Assembly (NCBI RefSeq): GCF_003129485.1
Contig: NZ_QFFG01000005.1
Coordinates: forward strand, 124,001 to 188,000
DNA from: Polaribacter aquimarinus
GTDB taxonomy: Bacteria; Bacteroidota; Bacteroidia; Flavobacteriales; Flavobacteriaceae
Reading direction: 5' to 3'
Length of the DNA: 64,000 nucleotides
This document shows, piece after piece, positions 26,847-35,910 of the stretch (the first letter of the stretch is position 1; the number at the start of each line of letters is the position of its first letter). Made by a program: the position numbers and the translations under genes. The notes under the pieces are model-generated. The model was given only the letters and a program-made list of their open reading frames with translations, was not told where the DNA came from and did no database searches.

Positions 26847-26969
26847 ATGAAGAAAATACTAATTTTATTAAAAATTGTCCAATTATCTCTTTTTTTGCCA
26901 TTTGAAATATCTAAAGGTTCAAAAAGAAGAGCACATAAAAAAATAAAAAAATTAATGATTTCTTTATAA
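26847..26969 (+). CDS. Possible small cationic peptide, 40 aa
   Basis: An ATG-started ORF of 40 codons in the 233-base gap between dnaG and nadE. The first ~22 residues are hydrophobic (KKILILLKIVQLSLFLPF), and the end is strongly basic (SKGSKRRAHKKIKK). It could be a small membrane peptide. Codon use is A/T-rich like the surroundings, so chance is possible. No TAnnTTTG box lies upstream. I do not recognise a family. Confidence 0.3.
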   Translation: MKKILILLKIVQLSLFLPFEISKGSKRRAHKKIKKLMISL

Positions 26970-26985
26970 TTTATTTTAGCTCAAA

Positions 26986-27774
26986 TTATTTAATATCTTT
27001 TGGTATTTGACAAACAGGTATTGGCGTCATTTTATGTTGATTATTTCTATTTAATCTTGAATAAATTATAAAAACTTCTAACTCTCTTCCAGAGAAATTA
27101 CTTTCTGTTTTACCTTTATCTTGCATTTTCATAGCCCATTCGAGTTCATCATAAGAAGCTCCAAGTTGGTCTTCATCTGTTCTACTGTCTCCAAATAAAC
27201 CGTCAGTTGGTTGTGCTTTTTGAATAGAATTAGGAACTCCTAAAAATGCTGCTAGTTCGTATACTTCAGATTTCATTAAATCTGCAATCGGACTTAAATC
27301 TACACCTCCATCACCATATTTAGTATAAAAACCAACACCAAAATCTTCAACTTTATTCCCTGTTCCAGCAACCAAATAACCATATATTCCTGCCAAATAA
27401 TATAAGTTAGTCATTCTAAGTCTTGCTCTTGTATTAGCTAAAGATAAATCTACTTTTGCTTGGTTATCTACAATAGGAACTTCATTTTTAAAAGTTTCAA
27501 AAGTAGAAGTTAAATCAACACGCGTATCAGAAACATTATCAAAACGATTTTTTAATTGAGCAATATGTTCTTGAGCTCTTGAAACTTGACTTTTTGCTTG
27601 ATGAATTGGCATTTCAACACAAAGGGTAGGGAAACCAGTTTTAGCACAAAGAGTAGAAGTTAACGCAGAATCTATTCCGCCAGATACGCCTACAACAAAT
27701 CCATTTACTCTAGCATTTTCTGCATATTCTTTTAACCAGTTTATAATATGTTTTGCTACTTTTTCGGTGTTCAT
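26986..27774 (-). CDS. nadE: NH3-dependent NAD+ synthetase
   Basis: A 262-aa cytosolic enzyme that amidates deamido-NAD with ATP and ammonia, the last step of NAD synthesis. The PP-loop SGGIDS is at residues 31-36. GTGNKVEDFGVGFYTKYGDG and the following LSPIADLMKSEV fit the family. There is no N-terminal nitrilase-like glutaminase domain, so ammonia is the nitrogen donor. It is divergent from gldB with 59 bases between the starts. Confidence 0.95.
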   Translation of the reverse strand: MNTEKVAKHIINWLKEYAENARVNGFVVGVSGGIDSALTSTLCAKTGFPTLCVEMPIHQAKSQVSRAQEHIAQLKNRFDNVSDTRVDLTSTFETFKNEVPIVDNQAKVDLSLANTRARLRMTNLYYLAGIYGYLVAGTGNKVEDFGVGFYTKYGDGGVDLSPIADLMKSEVYELAAFLGVPNSIQKAQPTDGLFGDSRTDEDQLGASYDELEWAMKMQDKGKTESNFSGRELEVFIIYSRLNRNNQHKMTPIPVCQIPKDIK

Positions 27775-27833
27775 AAATAAACTATTTTAGTATTTTTATC
27801 GTTCTTAAATTGAAAGACTAAGATACAAAGAAT

Positions 27834-28793
27834 ATGAGATTTTATTTTACAGTTTTAATGGTTTTATGCTTGTTTTTTTCATGTTCTGATAAAAATAAAA
27901 CTAAAATTGATGTTTCTAATATTAATGTAGAATTTTCAATTAAAAGATACGATGTAGATTTTTATAATTCATCAAAAGAAACACTGCCAAATGTAAAAAA
28001 GAAATACCCATATTTATTTCCTGATTCATTTCCTGATAGTTTGGCTATTGCTAAAATTAATAGCAAAGATGAACAAGAACTTTTTGCTGAAACTCAAAAA
28101 GTATTTGAAAATATATCTGATTTAAAAAATAAGTTAACATCACTATTTAAGCACATAAAATATTATAAATCTGATTTTAAAGCACCCAATGTAGTTACAA
28201 TGTTAACTAATATTGATTATGAAAATAGAGTGATTTATGCAGATAGTTTACTTTTAATTTCTTTGGATGTATATTTAGGTAAAAAACATGTGTTTTATGC
28301 TGATTACCCAAAATATATTAAAGAAAACAATTCAAAAGCTAATATAATTGTCGATGTTGCAAATACAATAATAGATCAACAGGTGTTAATTAATAAAGAC
28401 AGAAGTTTTATTGGAAAAATAATAAATGAAGGTAAGAAGTTATATTTGTTAGATCTTTTTCTTCCTTTAGTTTCTGATCATATAAAAATAGGATATGAAC
28501 AGACAAAGCTTGATTGGGCGATAATAAATGAAGAGCAAATTTGGAAGTATTTTATTGATAAAAAACTCTTATTTAGTACAGATACTAAATTGAATAAAAG
28601 ATTTATAGATAATGGGCCTTTTTCTAAATTTTATCTATCTGAAGATAGCTTATCTCCAGGTAGAATTGGAGTTTGGTTAGGTTGGCAAATTGTAAAATCT
28701 TATATGAAACATAATGATGTATCTTTGCAGGAATTAATTAAGATAGAATCTGAAGATTTATTTAGAAAATCAAAATATAAACCAAAAAAATAA
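27834..28793 (+). CDS. gldB: Gliding motility lipoprotein GldB
   Basis: A 319-aa lipoprotein (lipobox LFFSC, Cys ~17) needed for gliding in Flavobacterium johnsoniae. The family pattern is visible: FSIKRYDVDFYN near residue 40, KKYPYLFPDSFPD, the Glu/Lys-rich segment after it, and GPFSKFYLSEDSLSPGRIG with GVWLGWQIVKSYM near the end. Its stop overlaps the gldC start by one base (TAATG), so the two are translationally coupled. With PorT and T9SS cargo in the same window, a gliding or T9SS-competent organism is likely. Confidence 0.9.
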   Translation: MRFYFTVLMVLCLFFSCSDKNKTKIDVSNINVEFSIKRYDVDFYNSSKETLPNVKKKYPYLFPDSFPDSLAIAKINSKDEQELFAETQKVFENISDLKNKLTSLFKHIKYYKSDFKAPNVVTMLTNIDYENRVIYADSLLLISLDVYLGKKHVFYADYPKYIKENNSKANIIVDVANTIIDQQVLINKDRSFIGKIINEGKKLYLLDLFLPLVSDHIKIGYEQTKLDWAIINEEQIWKYFIDKKLLFSTDTKLNKRFIDNGPFSKFYLSEDSLSPGRIGVWLGWQIVKSYMKHNDVSLQELIKIESEDLFRKSKYKPKK

Positions 28794-29134
28794 TGTCAGT
28801 AAAACATAATTCAGAAATTACTTTTAAAATCGGATTAGATGAAAATAAAGTTCCAGAAGAAATTTCTTGGACAGCAAAAGATGGTGGTATAGATAATGAA
28901 ACCTCTAAATCTATTATGATTTCTGTTTGGGATCATAAAAAGAAAGATACTCTTCGTATGGACTTATGGACCAAAGACATGCCTGTTGATGAAATGAAAC
29001 AGTTTTATCATCAAACATTAGTGTCTATGGCGGATACTTTCGAAAGAGCTACAGATGATCAAAAAATGAGCGCTACCATGCGCGATTTCTGTGATTATTT
29101 TGCTGAAAAATTAGACTTAAAAAAGACTAATTAA
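28793..29134 (+). CDS. gldC: Gliding motility protein GldC
   Basis: A 113-aa soluble protein without a signal peptide, coupled to gldB. The family pattern is ITFKIGLDENKVPEEISW, DKSIMISVWD-like SKSIMISVWDHKKKDTL and LWTKDMPVDEMKQFY. In F. johnsoniae GldC assists gliding without being strictly essential; its molecular function is unknown. Two back-to-back hairpins follow the gene. Confidence 0.9.
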   Translation: MSVKHNSEITFKIGLDENKVPEEISWTAKDGGIDNETSKSIMISVWDHKKKDTLRMDLWTKDMPVDEMKQFYHQTLVSMADTFERATDDQKMSATMRDFCDYFAEKLDLKKTN

Positions 29135-29146
29135 GTATGTGTTTTT

Positions 29147-29183
29147 AATAGAATTGCCTTCTAATTTTAGAAGGCAATTCTAT
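29147..29183 (+). terminator. Terminator of gldB-gldC
   Basis: A perfect stem AATAGAATTGCCTTCT / AGAAGGCAATTCTATT with loop AATTTT, followed by TTTATTT. Confidence 0.85.
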
Positions 29184-29220
29184 TTTTATTTGGTTTATTA
29201 ACCCATACAGATTCTCTATA

Positions 29221-29255
29221 AAAAAAGCTACCAAATTAATTGGTAGCTTTTTCTT
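29221..29255 (-). terminator. Terminator of the OmpA-family gene
   Basis: AAAAAAGCTACCAA-ATTAA-TTGGTAGCTTTTT. T-runs flank both ends. It lies 23 bases past the stop of the minus-strand OmpA gene and back-to-back with the gldC terminator. Confidence 0.8.
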
Positions 29256-29277
29256 TTGTATTAATATTTAATATCTC

Positions 29278-30750
29278 TTAGTCTAATGAACCAACTGGTT
29301 TAATTTCTACCCTTCTGTTTAACTGTCTTCCACCTGCATTATCATTAGAGAACTTTGGTCTAGATTCACCATAACCTTTAGACTCTAACCTTTCATTAGG
29401 TATACCTTGTTTAATCATGTATTTTCTCACACTAGCAGCTCTTCTTTGAGATAAATAAAGGTTATATCTATCGCTATTTCTATTATCTGTATGTCCTTCA
29501 ATAACAAACTTAACATCTGGTATCTTCTTCATCAAGTTAATAATTTTGTCAATAGTTGCAAATGAGATGCTTTTAATTCTATCACTATTTGTGTCAAAGT
29601 AAATACTTGCAGCAAGCAATCCAATTTGTTGCGTTACATTTGTTGGAGATGCGTTATCTTGTAAAGGACAACCTCTATTTTCAATAACACCAGGAGTATT
29701 AGGACATAAATCTTCTCCATCCATAATTCCATCTCCATCAGTATCAGTATTTAAAGGGCAACCTTGATTAGAGATGGGGCCATATTTTAAAGGACACTTA
29801 TCTTTATAATCAGGTAAACCATCTTTATCAGAATCAACAGCTTTACCATTACCATAAACCATTACCCCCGCAGGAGTATTTGGTTCAATATCTAATTGAT
29901 CCATTACCCCATCATTATCTGTATCAACAATTTTAAATTGGTCAGCTCCACCATTCTCATCACCCCATATTGTAAAGATTTTCTTTTTTCCTAGTTTAAC
30001 AGCTAAACCTACACTAGACACAAAAAATGTTTCCCAATCTTGTTTGTTAGAAATAGCAGCATCTAAATGATCTTCATAATTAAAGTACATACCTGTTCTA
30101 AATTCTAAATCAACTCTCTTATTGATTCTTCTCTTTAATCCAAATTGAGCAGATAGATATATAGAACTTGCTTGATTGACACTATTTCTAGCTGGATTTT
30201 TTCCGAAATCAGCAGCAGGTATTTTTTGAAATGATCCATTTGGTAGCTTTTCAAATAAGGCTGAATTGTATAAATGATACCCAACTCCAAAGTATCCAGC
30301 AGCATGCCATTTACTTGCAGTTGTTTGATATAAGTTTGTAAAACTAAAAATTAAATTTAATTCGGCTCCATAAGCTCTACCTTCAAATTTCATGTCATCT
30401 CGAATAACTGCATTGTTTACATATAAAAGTTCATATACAGTTGAGAAATATTGAGCACCACCTGAAATTTTTGAATAAGAAGCTTTTAGTTCAAGTCCTA
30501 ATAAAGGGTTAAACATCTTATTTACATATCCGTAAAATCCAAAATTCCAGTAATTTGTATCATCGCTAGTTCCTAAAGAACGCATGTCACCATGCATAAT
30601 AAAGTTATTAAAACCTGCTCCAATAGCCCAACTATTACTATTTTCTAAATCAATTCTATTTCCGTAAGTAATTTCATCTGTAGTAAATTGACCGAAAGAT
30701 TCAGCTACAATAAATGTGCTGAAAAAAATCAATAAAAAAATTCTCCTCAT
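29278..30750 (-). CDS. OmpA-family outer-membrane protein with calcium-type repeats
   Basis: A 490-aa envelope protein with signal peptide RRIFLLIFFSTFIVAESFGQ. Residues ~20-255 look like an outer-membrane beta-barrel. Next come thrombospondin type 3-like calcium repeats (~275-345: DTDNDGVMDQLD, DSDKDGLPDYKDKCP, DTDGDGIMDGEDLCP). The C-terminal OmpA domain (~375-487) has IYFDTNSDRI, IEGHTDNRNSD and NRRVEIK, which binds peptidoglycan. It anchors the outer membrane to the cell wall. A TACTTTTG box at 30808-30801 may be its promoter. A small hairpin (GGGGAAnnnTTTCCCC-like) then lies in the leader. Confidence 0.92.
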   Translation of the reverse strand: MRRIFLLIFFSTFIVAESFGQFTTDEITYGNRIDLENSNSWAIGAGFNNFIMHGDMRSLGTSDDTNYWNFGFYGYVNKMFNPLLGLELKASYSKISGGAQYFSTVYELLYVNNAVIRDDMKFEGRAYGAELNLIFSFTNLYQTTASKWHAAGYFGVGYHLYNSALFEKLPNGSFQKIPAADFGKNPARNSVNQASSIYLSAQFGLKRRINKRVDLEFRTGMYFNYEDHLDAAISNKQDWETFFVSSVGLAVKLGKKKIFTIWGDENGGADQFKIVDTDNDGVMDQLDIEPNTPAGVMVYGNGKAVDSDKDGLPDYKDKCPLKYGPISNQGCPLNTDTDGDGIMDGEDLCPNTPGVIENRGCPLQDNASPTNVTQQIGLLAASIYFDTNSDRIKSISFATIDKIINLMKKIPDVKFVIEGHTDNRNSDRYNLYLSQRRAASVRKYMIKQGIPNERLESKGYGESRPKFSNDNAGGRQLNRRVEIKPVGSLD

Positions 30751-30789
30751 CTTTTTAGTGTAATTTTCTGTTTTAAATAATTGGGGGAA

Positions 30790-31944
30790 TCATTTCCCCG
30801 CAAAAGTATCATTTTTTTTTTTAAAATTCTTTATTTTGTTTACAATGTAACTATAATCTGTTCTTTTATTTACAAAATCTATTTTTGATACATCAATTAA
30901 AAGTATTTTTAAGTTTTTTTCTGTATTGATAAAGTTTTTGTATCCATCTTGAATATTTTTTAGATAAGAAGATGTTATACTTTGTTCATAATCTCTTCCT
31001 CTTTTTTTAATATTTTCTAATAATCGTTCAGTATTTTGATACAAATAAACATACAAATCAGGTTTTGTGATTTCTTTATACATAATATCAAATATTTTTC
31101 TATATAAGAAGTATTCTTCTTTTTGAAGAGTTACCTGTGCGAATATTAATGATTTAAAAATATAATAATCAGATACAATAAAGTTCTTAAATAAGTCGAA
31201 TTGCGCTAAATCATCGGTTAACTGCTGGTATCTATCTGCTAAAAAACTCATCTCCAATGGAAAAGCAAATCTTTCTTGATCTTTGTAAAATTTTGGTAAA
31301 AAAGGATTATCTGCAAAACGCTCTAATACTTTTTTTGCATTAAAGTCATCGGAAAGCATTTTTGCTAAAGTTGTTTTTCCTGCACCAATATTTCCTTCAA
31401 TAGCAATGTAATTGTATTTTTCTGTAATAGAAATTGGTATTTTTAATTTTTTATTTACAATTGTAATTTTTGAAGAATCATCACAATTTAGTAAACAAAT
31501 TGAAATCTCTTGCTTGTTTAGAGGATGTACAAAAGTTGGGGCAATCTCGTTTAAAGGTACCATGACAAACTTACGCTCTAGCATTTTAGGATGAGGAATA
31601 GTAAGTTCTTTAGAAAATATTATTTCATCATCATAAAGTAGAATATCAATATCTATCCTTCTGTTTTGATAACCTTCTTCTGAGGAACGTTCTCTGCCTA
31701 AATCATTTTCTATAGCTAACAAAGAATCTATTAAGGCTTCAGGTTGAAGATATGATAATACTTTTACACAAATATTATAAAAGTCATCACCCTTAAAACC
31801 CCATGCAGGAGTGGCATAAACTGAAGATATTTTTAAAATTTCACCTATTTTTTCATCAATTAAATTGATGGCGTTCTGTAGGTTTTCAATCTTGTTTCCT
31901 TGATTGGTGCCTAATGATAGATATGTAATTGATTGAATTTTCAT
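30790..31944 (-). CDS. folK: FolK-deoxynucleoside kinase fusion protein
   Basis: A 384-aa two-domain protein. I chose the ATG at 31944 (MKIQSITYLSLGTN), as the upstream extension is not family-like and overlaps a terminator. Residues 1-~155 are HPPK, which pyrophosphorylates the pterin in folate synthesis: SLGTNQGNK, YATPAWGFKGDDFYN, NRRIDIDILLYDD and PHPKMLERKFV. Residues ~178-384 are a deoxynucleoside kinase of the dNK/dGK family: Walker A GNIGAGKTT at 184-192, ERFADNPFLPKFY, DRYQQL and the lid KKRGRDYEQ. The kinase would salvage deoxynucleosides. Both domains look intact. The gene is upstream of ompA on the same strand. Confidence 0.92.
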   Translation of the reverse strand: MKIQSITYLSLGTNQGNKIENLQNAINLIDEKIGEILKISSVYATPAWGFKGDDFYNICVKVLSYLQPEALIDSLLAIENDLGRERSSEEGYQNRRIDIDILLYDDEIIFSKELTIPHPKMLERKFVMVPLNEIAPTFVHPLNKQEISICLLNCDDSSKITIVNKKLKIPISITEKYNYIAIEGNIGAGKTTLAKMLSDDFNAKKVLERFADNPFLPKFYKDQERFAFPLEMSFLADRYQQLTDDLAQFDLFKNFIVSDYYIFKSLIFAQVTLQKEEYFLYRKIFDIMYKEITKPDLYVYLYQNTERLLENIKKRGRDYEQSITSSYLKNIQDGYKNFINTEKNLKILLIDVSKIDFVNKRTDYSYIVNKIKNFKKKNDTFAGK

Positions 31945-31973
31945 TAAGAATAACAAAGAAACAAAAAAGCATA

Positions 31974-32004
31974 AAAAAATCGCCATAATTAAATGGCGAT
32001 TTTT
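31974..32004 (-). terminator. Terminator of pnp
   Basis: AAAAATCGCCAT-AATTAA-ATGGCGATTTTT, bidirectional in form. It lies 20 bases past the pnp stop on the minus strand. Confidence 0.85.
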
Positions 32005-32024
32005 GATATTAATTGAAAAAGAAT

Positions 32025-34265
32025 TTAGTCTTCTTTTTTCTCTTGTCTTGGTCTTCTATCATCACGTCTGTTATCTCTTCCGCGATTATCTCTACCTCTA
32101 TTGTCTCTACCTCGATTATTATCTCTTGGAGGCCTTGGAGTCCAACCTTCAGGTTTTTCTAATAAAGCTTTTCTAGAAACTTTTTCTTTACGAGTTTTAG
32201 GGTCTATACCAAAGTATTTTACATCTAAAGTATCACCTAATTTAACTACGTCAGAGACGTTGTCTGTGCGTTCCCAAGCTAGTTCGCTTACGTGTAATAA
32301 AACTTCGTTTCCTGGAGCTTCTGTATATTCTACAACAGCACCAAAATCTAACATTTTAATTACTTTCACTTCGTAAACAGAACCTTTTTCAGGTTTGAAT
32401 AACATTGACTCAATCTTAGCGATTACTGCATCCATTCCTGCTGGTTTAGTACCTAAAATTTCAATGATACCTTCTTCAGTTACTGGATCTTCTGTAATTA
32501 CAATTGTAGTTTCTGTTTCTTTTTGTAATTCTTGAATATGTTTACCACCTGGACCAATAAATGCACCAATTAAATCGTTAGGGATTCTTCTGGTAATCAT
32601 TTTTGGAGCGTGTGCTTTAACATCAGCATTTGGTGTTTCTATTGTATCTGTTAATTTAGATAAAATATGTAAACGACCATCTCTTGCTTGTTTTAAAGCG
32701 TTTACCAAAATCTCGTAAGAAAGTCCTTTGATTTTAATATCCATTTGACAAGCTGTAATACCATCAGCAGTTCCCGTTACTTTAAAGTCCATATCTCCTA
32801 AGTGATCTTCATCACCTAAAATATCAGATAAAACTGCATATTTATCACCATCAGAAATTAATCCCATAGCAATACCAGAAACAGGTTTCTTTAATTGAAC
32901 ACCAGCATCCATTAATGCCATTGTACCAGAGCAAACAGTTGCCATAGAAGAAGAACCATTAGATTCTAATACTTCTGACACCACTCTTACTGTATAAGGG
33001 CAATCAGTAGGGATCATTCCTTTTAAGGCTCTTTGTGCTAAGTTACCATGGCCAACTTCTCTACGTGAAGTTCCTCTTAAAGGACGTGCTTCTCCTGTAG
33101 AAAAAGGAGGGAAGTTATAGTGTAAATAGAATGTTTCTTCACCTTCAAAAGATGGCATATCTATTTGGTTTGCTTCTCTAGAAGTTCCTAAAGTTACAGT
33201 GGCTAAAGCTTGTGTTTCTCCTCTTGTAAATATTGATGAACCATGAGTTGATGGTAGATAATCTACCTCACACCAAATTGGTCTAATTTCATCAGTTTTA
33301 CGTCCGTCTAAGCGTAAACCTTCGTTTAAAGTTAAATCACGAATTGCAGTTTTTTGTGCTTTTGCAACATATTTATGAATTAATTTTCCTAATTCAGCTT
33401 GCTCTTCTTCAGAAAAAGTATTGAAAACTTCTTCTTTAATTTCGCTAAAAGCGGCACTTCTTTCATGCTTAGCAGAACCTGCTTTAGCAATAGCATATGT
33501 TTTATCGTATACTAATTCTTTAATTTTTGCAGCCAAATCCTCATCTTCTACTTCTGGCTCATATTCACGAGTTTCTTTTTTACCAAAAGCTTCAGCTAAA
33601 GCAACTTGTGCAGCGCACTGTACTTTAATTGCTTCATGTGCAAATTTAATTGCATCCGCCATTTCTTCTTCAGAACATTCATCCATTTCACCTTCTACCA
33701 TCATTACAGAATCTGCAGAAGCTCCAACCATCATATCTATATCAGCGACATCTAATTGCGCTCTTGTTGGGTTGATTACAAATTCACCATTTACTCTTGC
33801 AACTCTAACTTCAGAAATTGGAGTTTCAAATGGGATATCTGATAACTGAATAGCCGCAGAAGCAGCTAACCCAGCCATTGCATCTGGCATTACATCATCA
33901 TCATGAGACATCATCTGAATCATAACCTGAGTTTCTGCGTGATAATCTTTTGGGAATAATGGACGTAAAACACGGTCTACTAAACGCATTGTTAATACTT
34001 CTCCATCACTTGGTCTTGCTTCTCTTTTAAAGAAACCTCCAGGGTAACGCCCTGCAGCAGCAAATTTCTCTCTATAATCTACTGTTAAAGGTAAAAAATC
34101 TACATCTGCTTGATGATAATTTGATACAACAGTACATAATAACATACATTTTCCTGATTGAACAACAACTGAACCGTGAGCTTGTTTCGCTAATTTACCG
34201 GTTTCTAACGAGATGGTTCTTCCATCTCCAAGGTCTATCACCTCTTTAAATACTTTTGGAATCAT
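32025..34265 (-). CDS. pnp: Polyribonucleotide nucleotidyltransferase
   Basis: A 746-aa phosphorolytic 3'-5' exoribonuclease that forms trimers in RNA decay. Two RNase PH-like halves (~1-210 and ~310-550) surround an all-alpha linker; the active-site acidic motif [19 protein letters not shown] is present. A KH domain follows (~555-615, [12 protein letters not shown]), then an S1 domain (~620-695, [18 protein letters not shown]). The C-terminal tail (~705-746) is a charged Arg/Gly/Asp/Asn repeat (RGRDN units), which may act as an additional RNA-binding tether. rpsO lies directly upstream on the same strand, the classical rpsO-pnp order, with a terminator-like hairpin between them. Confidence 0.97.
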   Translation of the reverse strand: MIPKVFKEVIDLGDGRTISLETGKLAKQAHGSVVVQSGKCMLLCTVVSNYHQADVDFLPLTVDYREKFAAAGRYPGGFFKREARPSDGEVLTMRLVDRVLRPLFPKDYHAETQVMIQMMSHDDDVMPDAMAGLAASAAIQLSDIPFETPISEVRVARVNGEFVINPTRAQLDVADIDMMVGASADSVMMVEGEMDECSEEEMADAIKFAHEAIKVQCAAQVALAEAFGKKETREYEPEVEDEDLAAKIKELVYDKTYAIAKAGSAKHERSAAFSEIKEEVFNTFSEEEQAELGKLIHKYVAKAQKTAIRDLTLNEGLRLDGRKTDEIRPIWCEVDYLPSTHGSSIFTRGETQALATVTLGTSREANQIDMPSFEGEETFYLHYNFPPFSTGEARPLRGTSRREVGHGNLAQRALKGMIPTDCPYTVRVVSEVLESNGSSSMATVCSGTMALMDAGVQLKKPVSGIAMGLISDGDKYAVLSDILGDEDHLGDMDFKVTGTADGITACQMDIKIKGLSYEILVNALKQARDGRLHILSKLTDTIETPNADVKAHAPKMITRRIPNDLIGAFIGPGGKHIQELQKETETTIVITEDPVTEEGIIEILGTKPAGMDAVIAKIESMLFKPEKGSVYEVKVIKMLDFGAVVEYTEAPGNEVLLHVSELAWERTDNVSDVVKLGDTLDVKYFGIDPKTRKEKVSRKALLEKPEGWTPRPPRDNNRGRDNRGRDNRGRDNRRDDRRPRQEKKED

Positions 34266-34412
34266 AAAATTTTAATTCTAAATTTTTAATTTGTTTGTTG
34301 TTGTGTTGCTGTTGTTGTGGATTTTCCAATGGAAATTCAAAAGGATTGTTAGTTCTTTTGATTTTTTTATTAAGATTCTGTTTGTTAGGCAGAATGAAAT
34401 ACGTGTTAAAAT

Positions 34413-34446
34413 AAAAAAGAGGCACGTTTATAGAGCCTCTTTTTTA
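34413..34446 (-). terminator. Hairpin between rpsO and pnp
   Basis: AAAAAAGAGGC and GCCTCTTTTTT enclose a ~10-base loop. It lies 9 bases past the rpsO stop on the minus strand. In other bacteria this position carries a partial terminator or an RNase III site for pnp control. Confidence 0.75.
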
Positions 34447-34454
34447 TTTAAGAA

Positions 34455-34724
34455 TTATTTTCTAATTCCTAATTCTTTAATGATTGCACGATATCTTGCA
34501 ATGTCAGTTTTCTTTAAATAGTCTAATAAACTTCTACGTTTACCAACCATTCTTACTAAAGAACGCTCTGTGTTAAAATCTTTACGATTTTGTTTTAAGT
34601 GCTCAGTTAAATGGTTAATTCTGTGCGTAAATAATGCAATTTGACCTTCTGAAGAACCAGTATCATTTTTTCCTTTACCGTGTTTTTCGAAGATTCCTTC
34701 TTTAATTTCTCTTGTTAAGTACAT
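34455..34724 (-). CDS. rpsO: 30S ribosomal protein S15
   Basis: An 89-aa ribosomal protein that binds the central domain of 16S rRNA. Family motifs: GKGKNDTGSSEGQIALFTHR, INHLTEHLKQNRKDF and LVGKRRSLLDYLKK-like MVGKRRSLLDYLKK, with the end RAIIKELGIRK. Length is typical. A TATATTTG box on this strand at 34787-34780 is a likely promoter -7 element, giving a leader of ~50 bases. Confidence 0.97.
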   Translation of the reverse strand: MYLTREIKEGIFEKHGKGKNDTGSSEGQIALFTHRINHLTEHLKQNRKDFNTERSLVRMVGKRRSLLDYLKKTDIARYRAIIKELGIRK

Positions 34725-34779
34725 GCCAATATTATTTAAATAATTTTTATGTGTATCAATGATGATTTCATCGAAGCTG

Positions 34780-34787
34780 CAAATATA
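34780..34787 (-). promoter_or_regulatory. -7 promoter element of rpsO
   Basis: CAAATATA on the plus strand is TATATTTG on the minus strand, a full match to TAnnTTTG. No TTG stands at the usual upstream distance, so the call is partial. Confidence 0.4.
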
Positions 34788-34845
34788 AAACTATTTTTGA
34801 TAATATAGATGCGTTATGTGTTTCTTTTTATAAGCTTGTAGAAAC

Positions 34846-34873
34846 AAAAAAGTCAGCACTCGCTGACTTTTTT
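34846..34873 (-). terminator. Terminator of accD
   Basis: AAAAAAGTCAGC-ACTC-GCTGACTTTTTT, a perfect stem with T-runs on both sides, 2 bases past the accD stop. Confidence 0.88.
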
Positions 34874-34875
34874 GT

Positions 34876-35748
34876 TTATGATACTGATTCTTCTTTTCGA
34901 ATAGGAAGATTTTGTATTAAGTCGATATATAAATTGACTTGCTTTTTTAAGTTTTTACGTTCATAAATAGCATCTAAAAAACCATGTTCTAAAACAAATT
35001 CAGATTTTTGAAAACCTTCTGGTAAATCTTTACCAGTAGTATCTTTAACTACTCTTGGTCCAGCAAATGCAATTAAAGCGTTTGGTTCTGCAATATTAAT
35101 GTCTCCTAACATTGCATAAGATGCAGTTGTACCACCAGTTGTTGGGTCTGTACATAATGAAATGTATGGTAATTTAGCGTCTGCTAGTTGCGCTAATTTT
35201 GCAGATGTTTTTACCAATTGCATTAAAGACAGTGATGCTTCCATCATTCTTGCTCCACCCGATTTAGAAATCATTAGAAATGGTAATTTGTGTTCTATCG
35301 CATAGTTAATAGCTCGCGCTATTTTTTCTCCAACAACAGATCCCATAGAACCTCCAATAAATGCAAAATCCATAGCTGCAATAACTAAATCTTTTCCTAA
35401 AGATTTACCTACAGCAGTTCTAACAGCATCTTTTAATTTTGATTTCTCTTGAGCTGCTTTTACTCTATCTGTATATTTTTTGGTGTCAACAAATTTTAGA
35501 GGATCTTTAGATGTAAGGTTTTTATCTAATTCTTTGAATTTATTGTTGTCAAAAAATAATTCGAAATAATGCTTACTACCAATTCTAACATGATATCCGT
35601 CTTCAGGACTAACATATAAGTTTCTTTTTAGTTCTTCAGTGTCTATAATTTTACCACTAGGAGTTTTGTACCATAATCCTTTAGGTGTGTCTTTTTTATT
35701 TTCTGTTGAGGTTTGAATACCTTTGTCTGTTCTTTTAAACCAAGCCAT
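34876..35748 (-). CDS. accD: Acetyl-CoA carboxylase carboxyltransferase beta subunit, zinc ribbon degenerate
   Basis: A 290-aa subunit that, with AccA, moves the carboxyl group from biotin to acetyl-CoA in fatty-acid synthesis. The crotonase-type core is intact: [47 protein letters not shown] and [10 protein letters not shown]. The N-terminal segment keeps the layout of the C4 zinc ribbon of E. coli AccD but has lost every Cys: KTPSG (T29, G32) replaces KCxSC, and YVSPEDGYH (S47, D50) replaces VCPKCxHH. A TACATTTG box on this strand at 35811-35804 may be the -7 element. There is no accA nearby. Confidence 0.95.
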   Translation of the reverse strand: MAWFKRTDKGIQTSTENKKDTPKGLWYKTPSGKIIDTEELKRNLYVSPEDGYHVRIGSKHYFELFFDNNKFKELDKNLTSKDPLKFVDTKKYTDRVKAAQEKSKLKDAVRTAVGKSLGKDLVIAAMDFAFIGGSMGSVVGEKIARAINYAIEHKLPFLMISKSGGARMMEASLSLMQLVKTSAKLAQLADAKLPYISLCTDPTTGGTTASYAMLGDINIAEPNALIAFAGPRVVKDTTGKDLPEGFQKSEFVLEHGFLDAIYERKNLKKQVNLYIDLIQNLPIRKEESVS

Positions 35749-35855
35749 AGTTGTCGTTATGTTTTTTAGGTTGTATTCTTTTTTTTAAAAAGAAATAGAA
35801 ATACAAATGTAAAAGATTTTTCTTTAAACTGTTCTTTTGAATAAAGTATTATCAT

Positions 35856-35888
35856 AAAAAAAGCACTTTGAAAAATCAAAATGCTTTT
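35856..35888 (-). terminator. Terminator of fba
   Basis: AAAAAAGCACTTTGA and TCAAAATGCTTTT, with one mismatch, around a short A-rich loop, 23 bases past the fba stop on the minus strand. Confidence 0.7.
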
Positions 35889-35910
35889 AATGTTTTATAT
35901 AATTAAGAAA

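Noticed and set aside
33421..33849. 142-codon ORF inside pnp on the opposite strand
   Set aside because: It lies fully within a strong conserved gene and has the composition of an antisense shadow.
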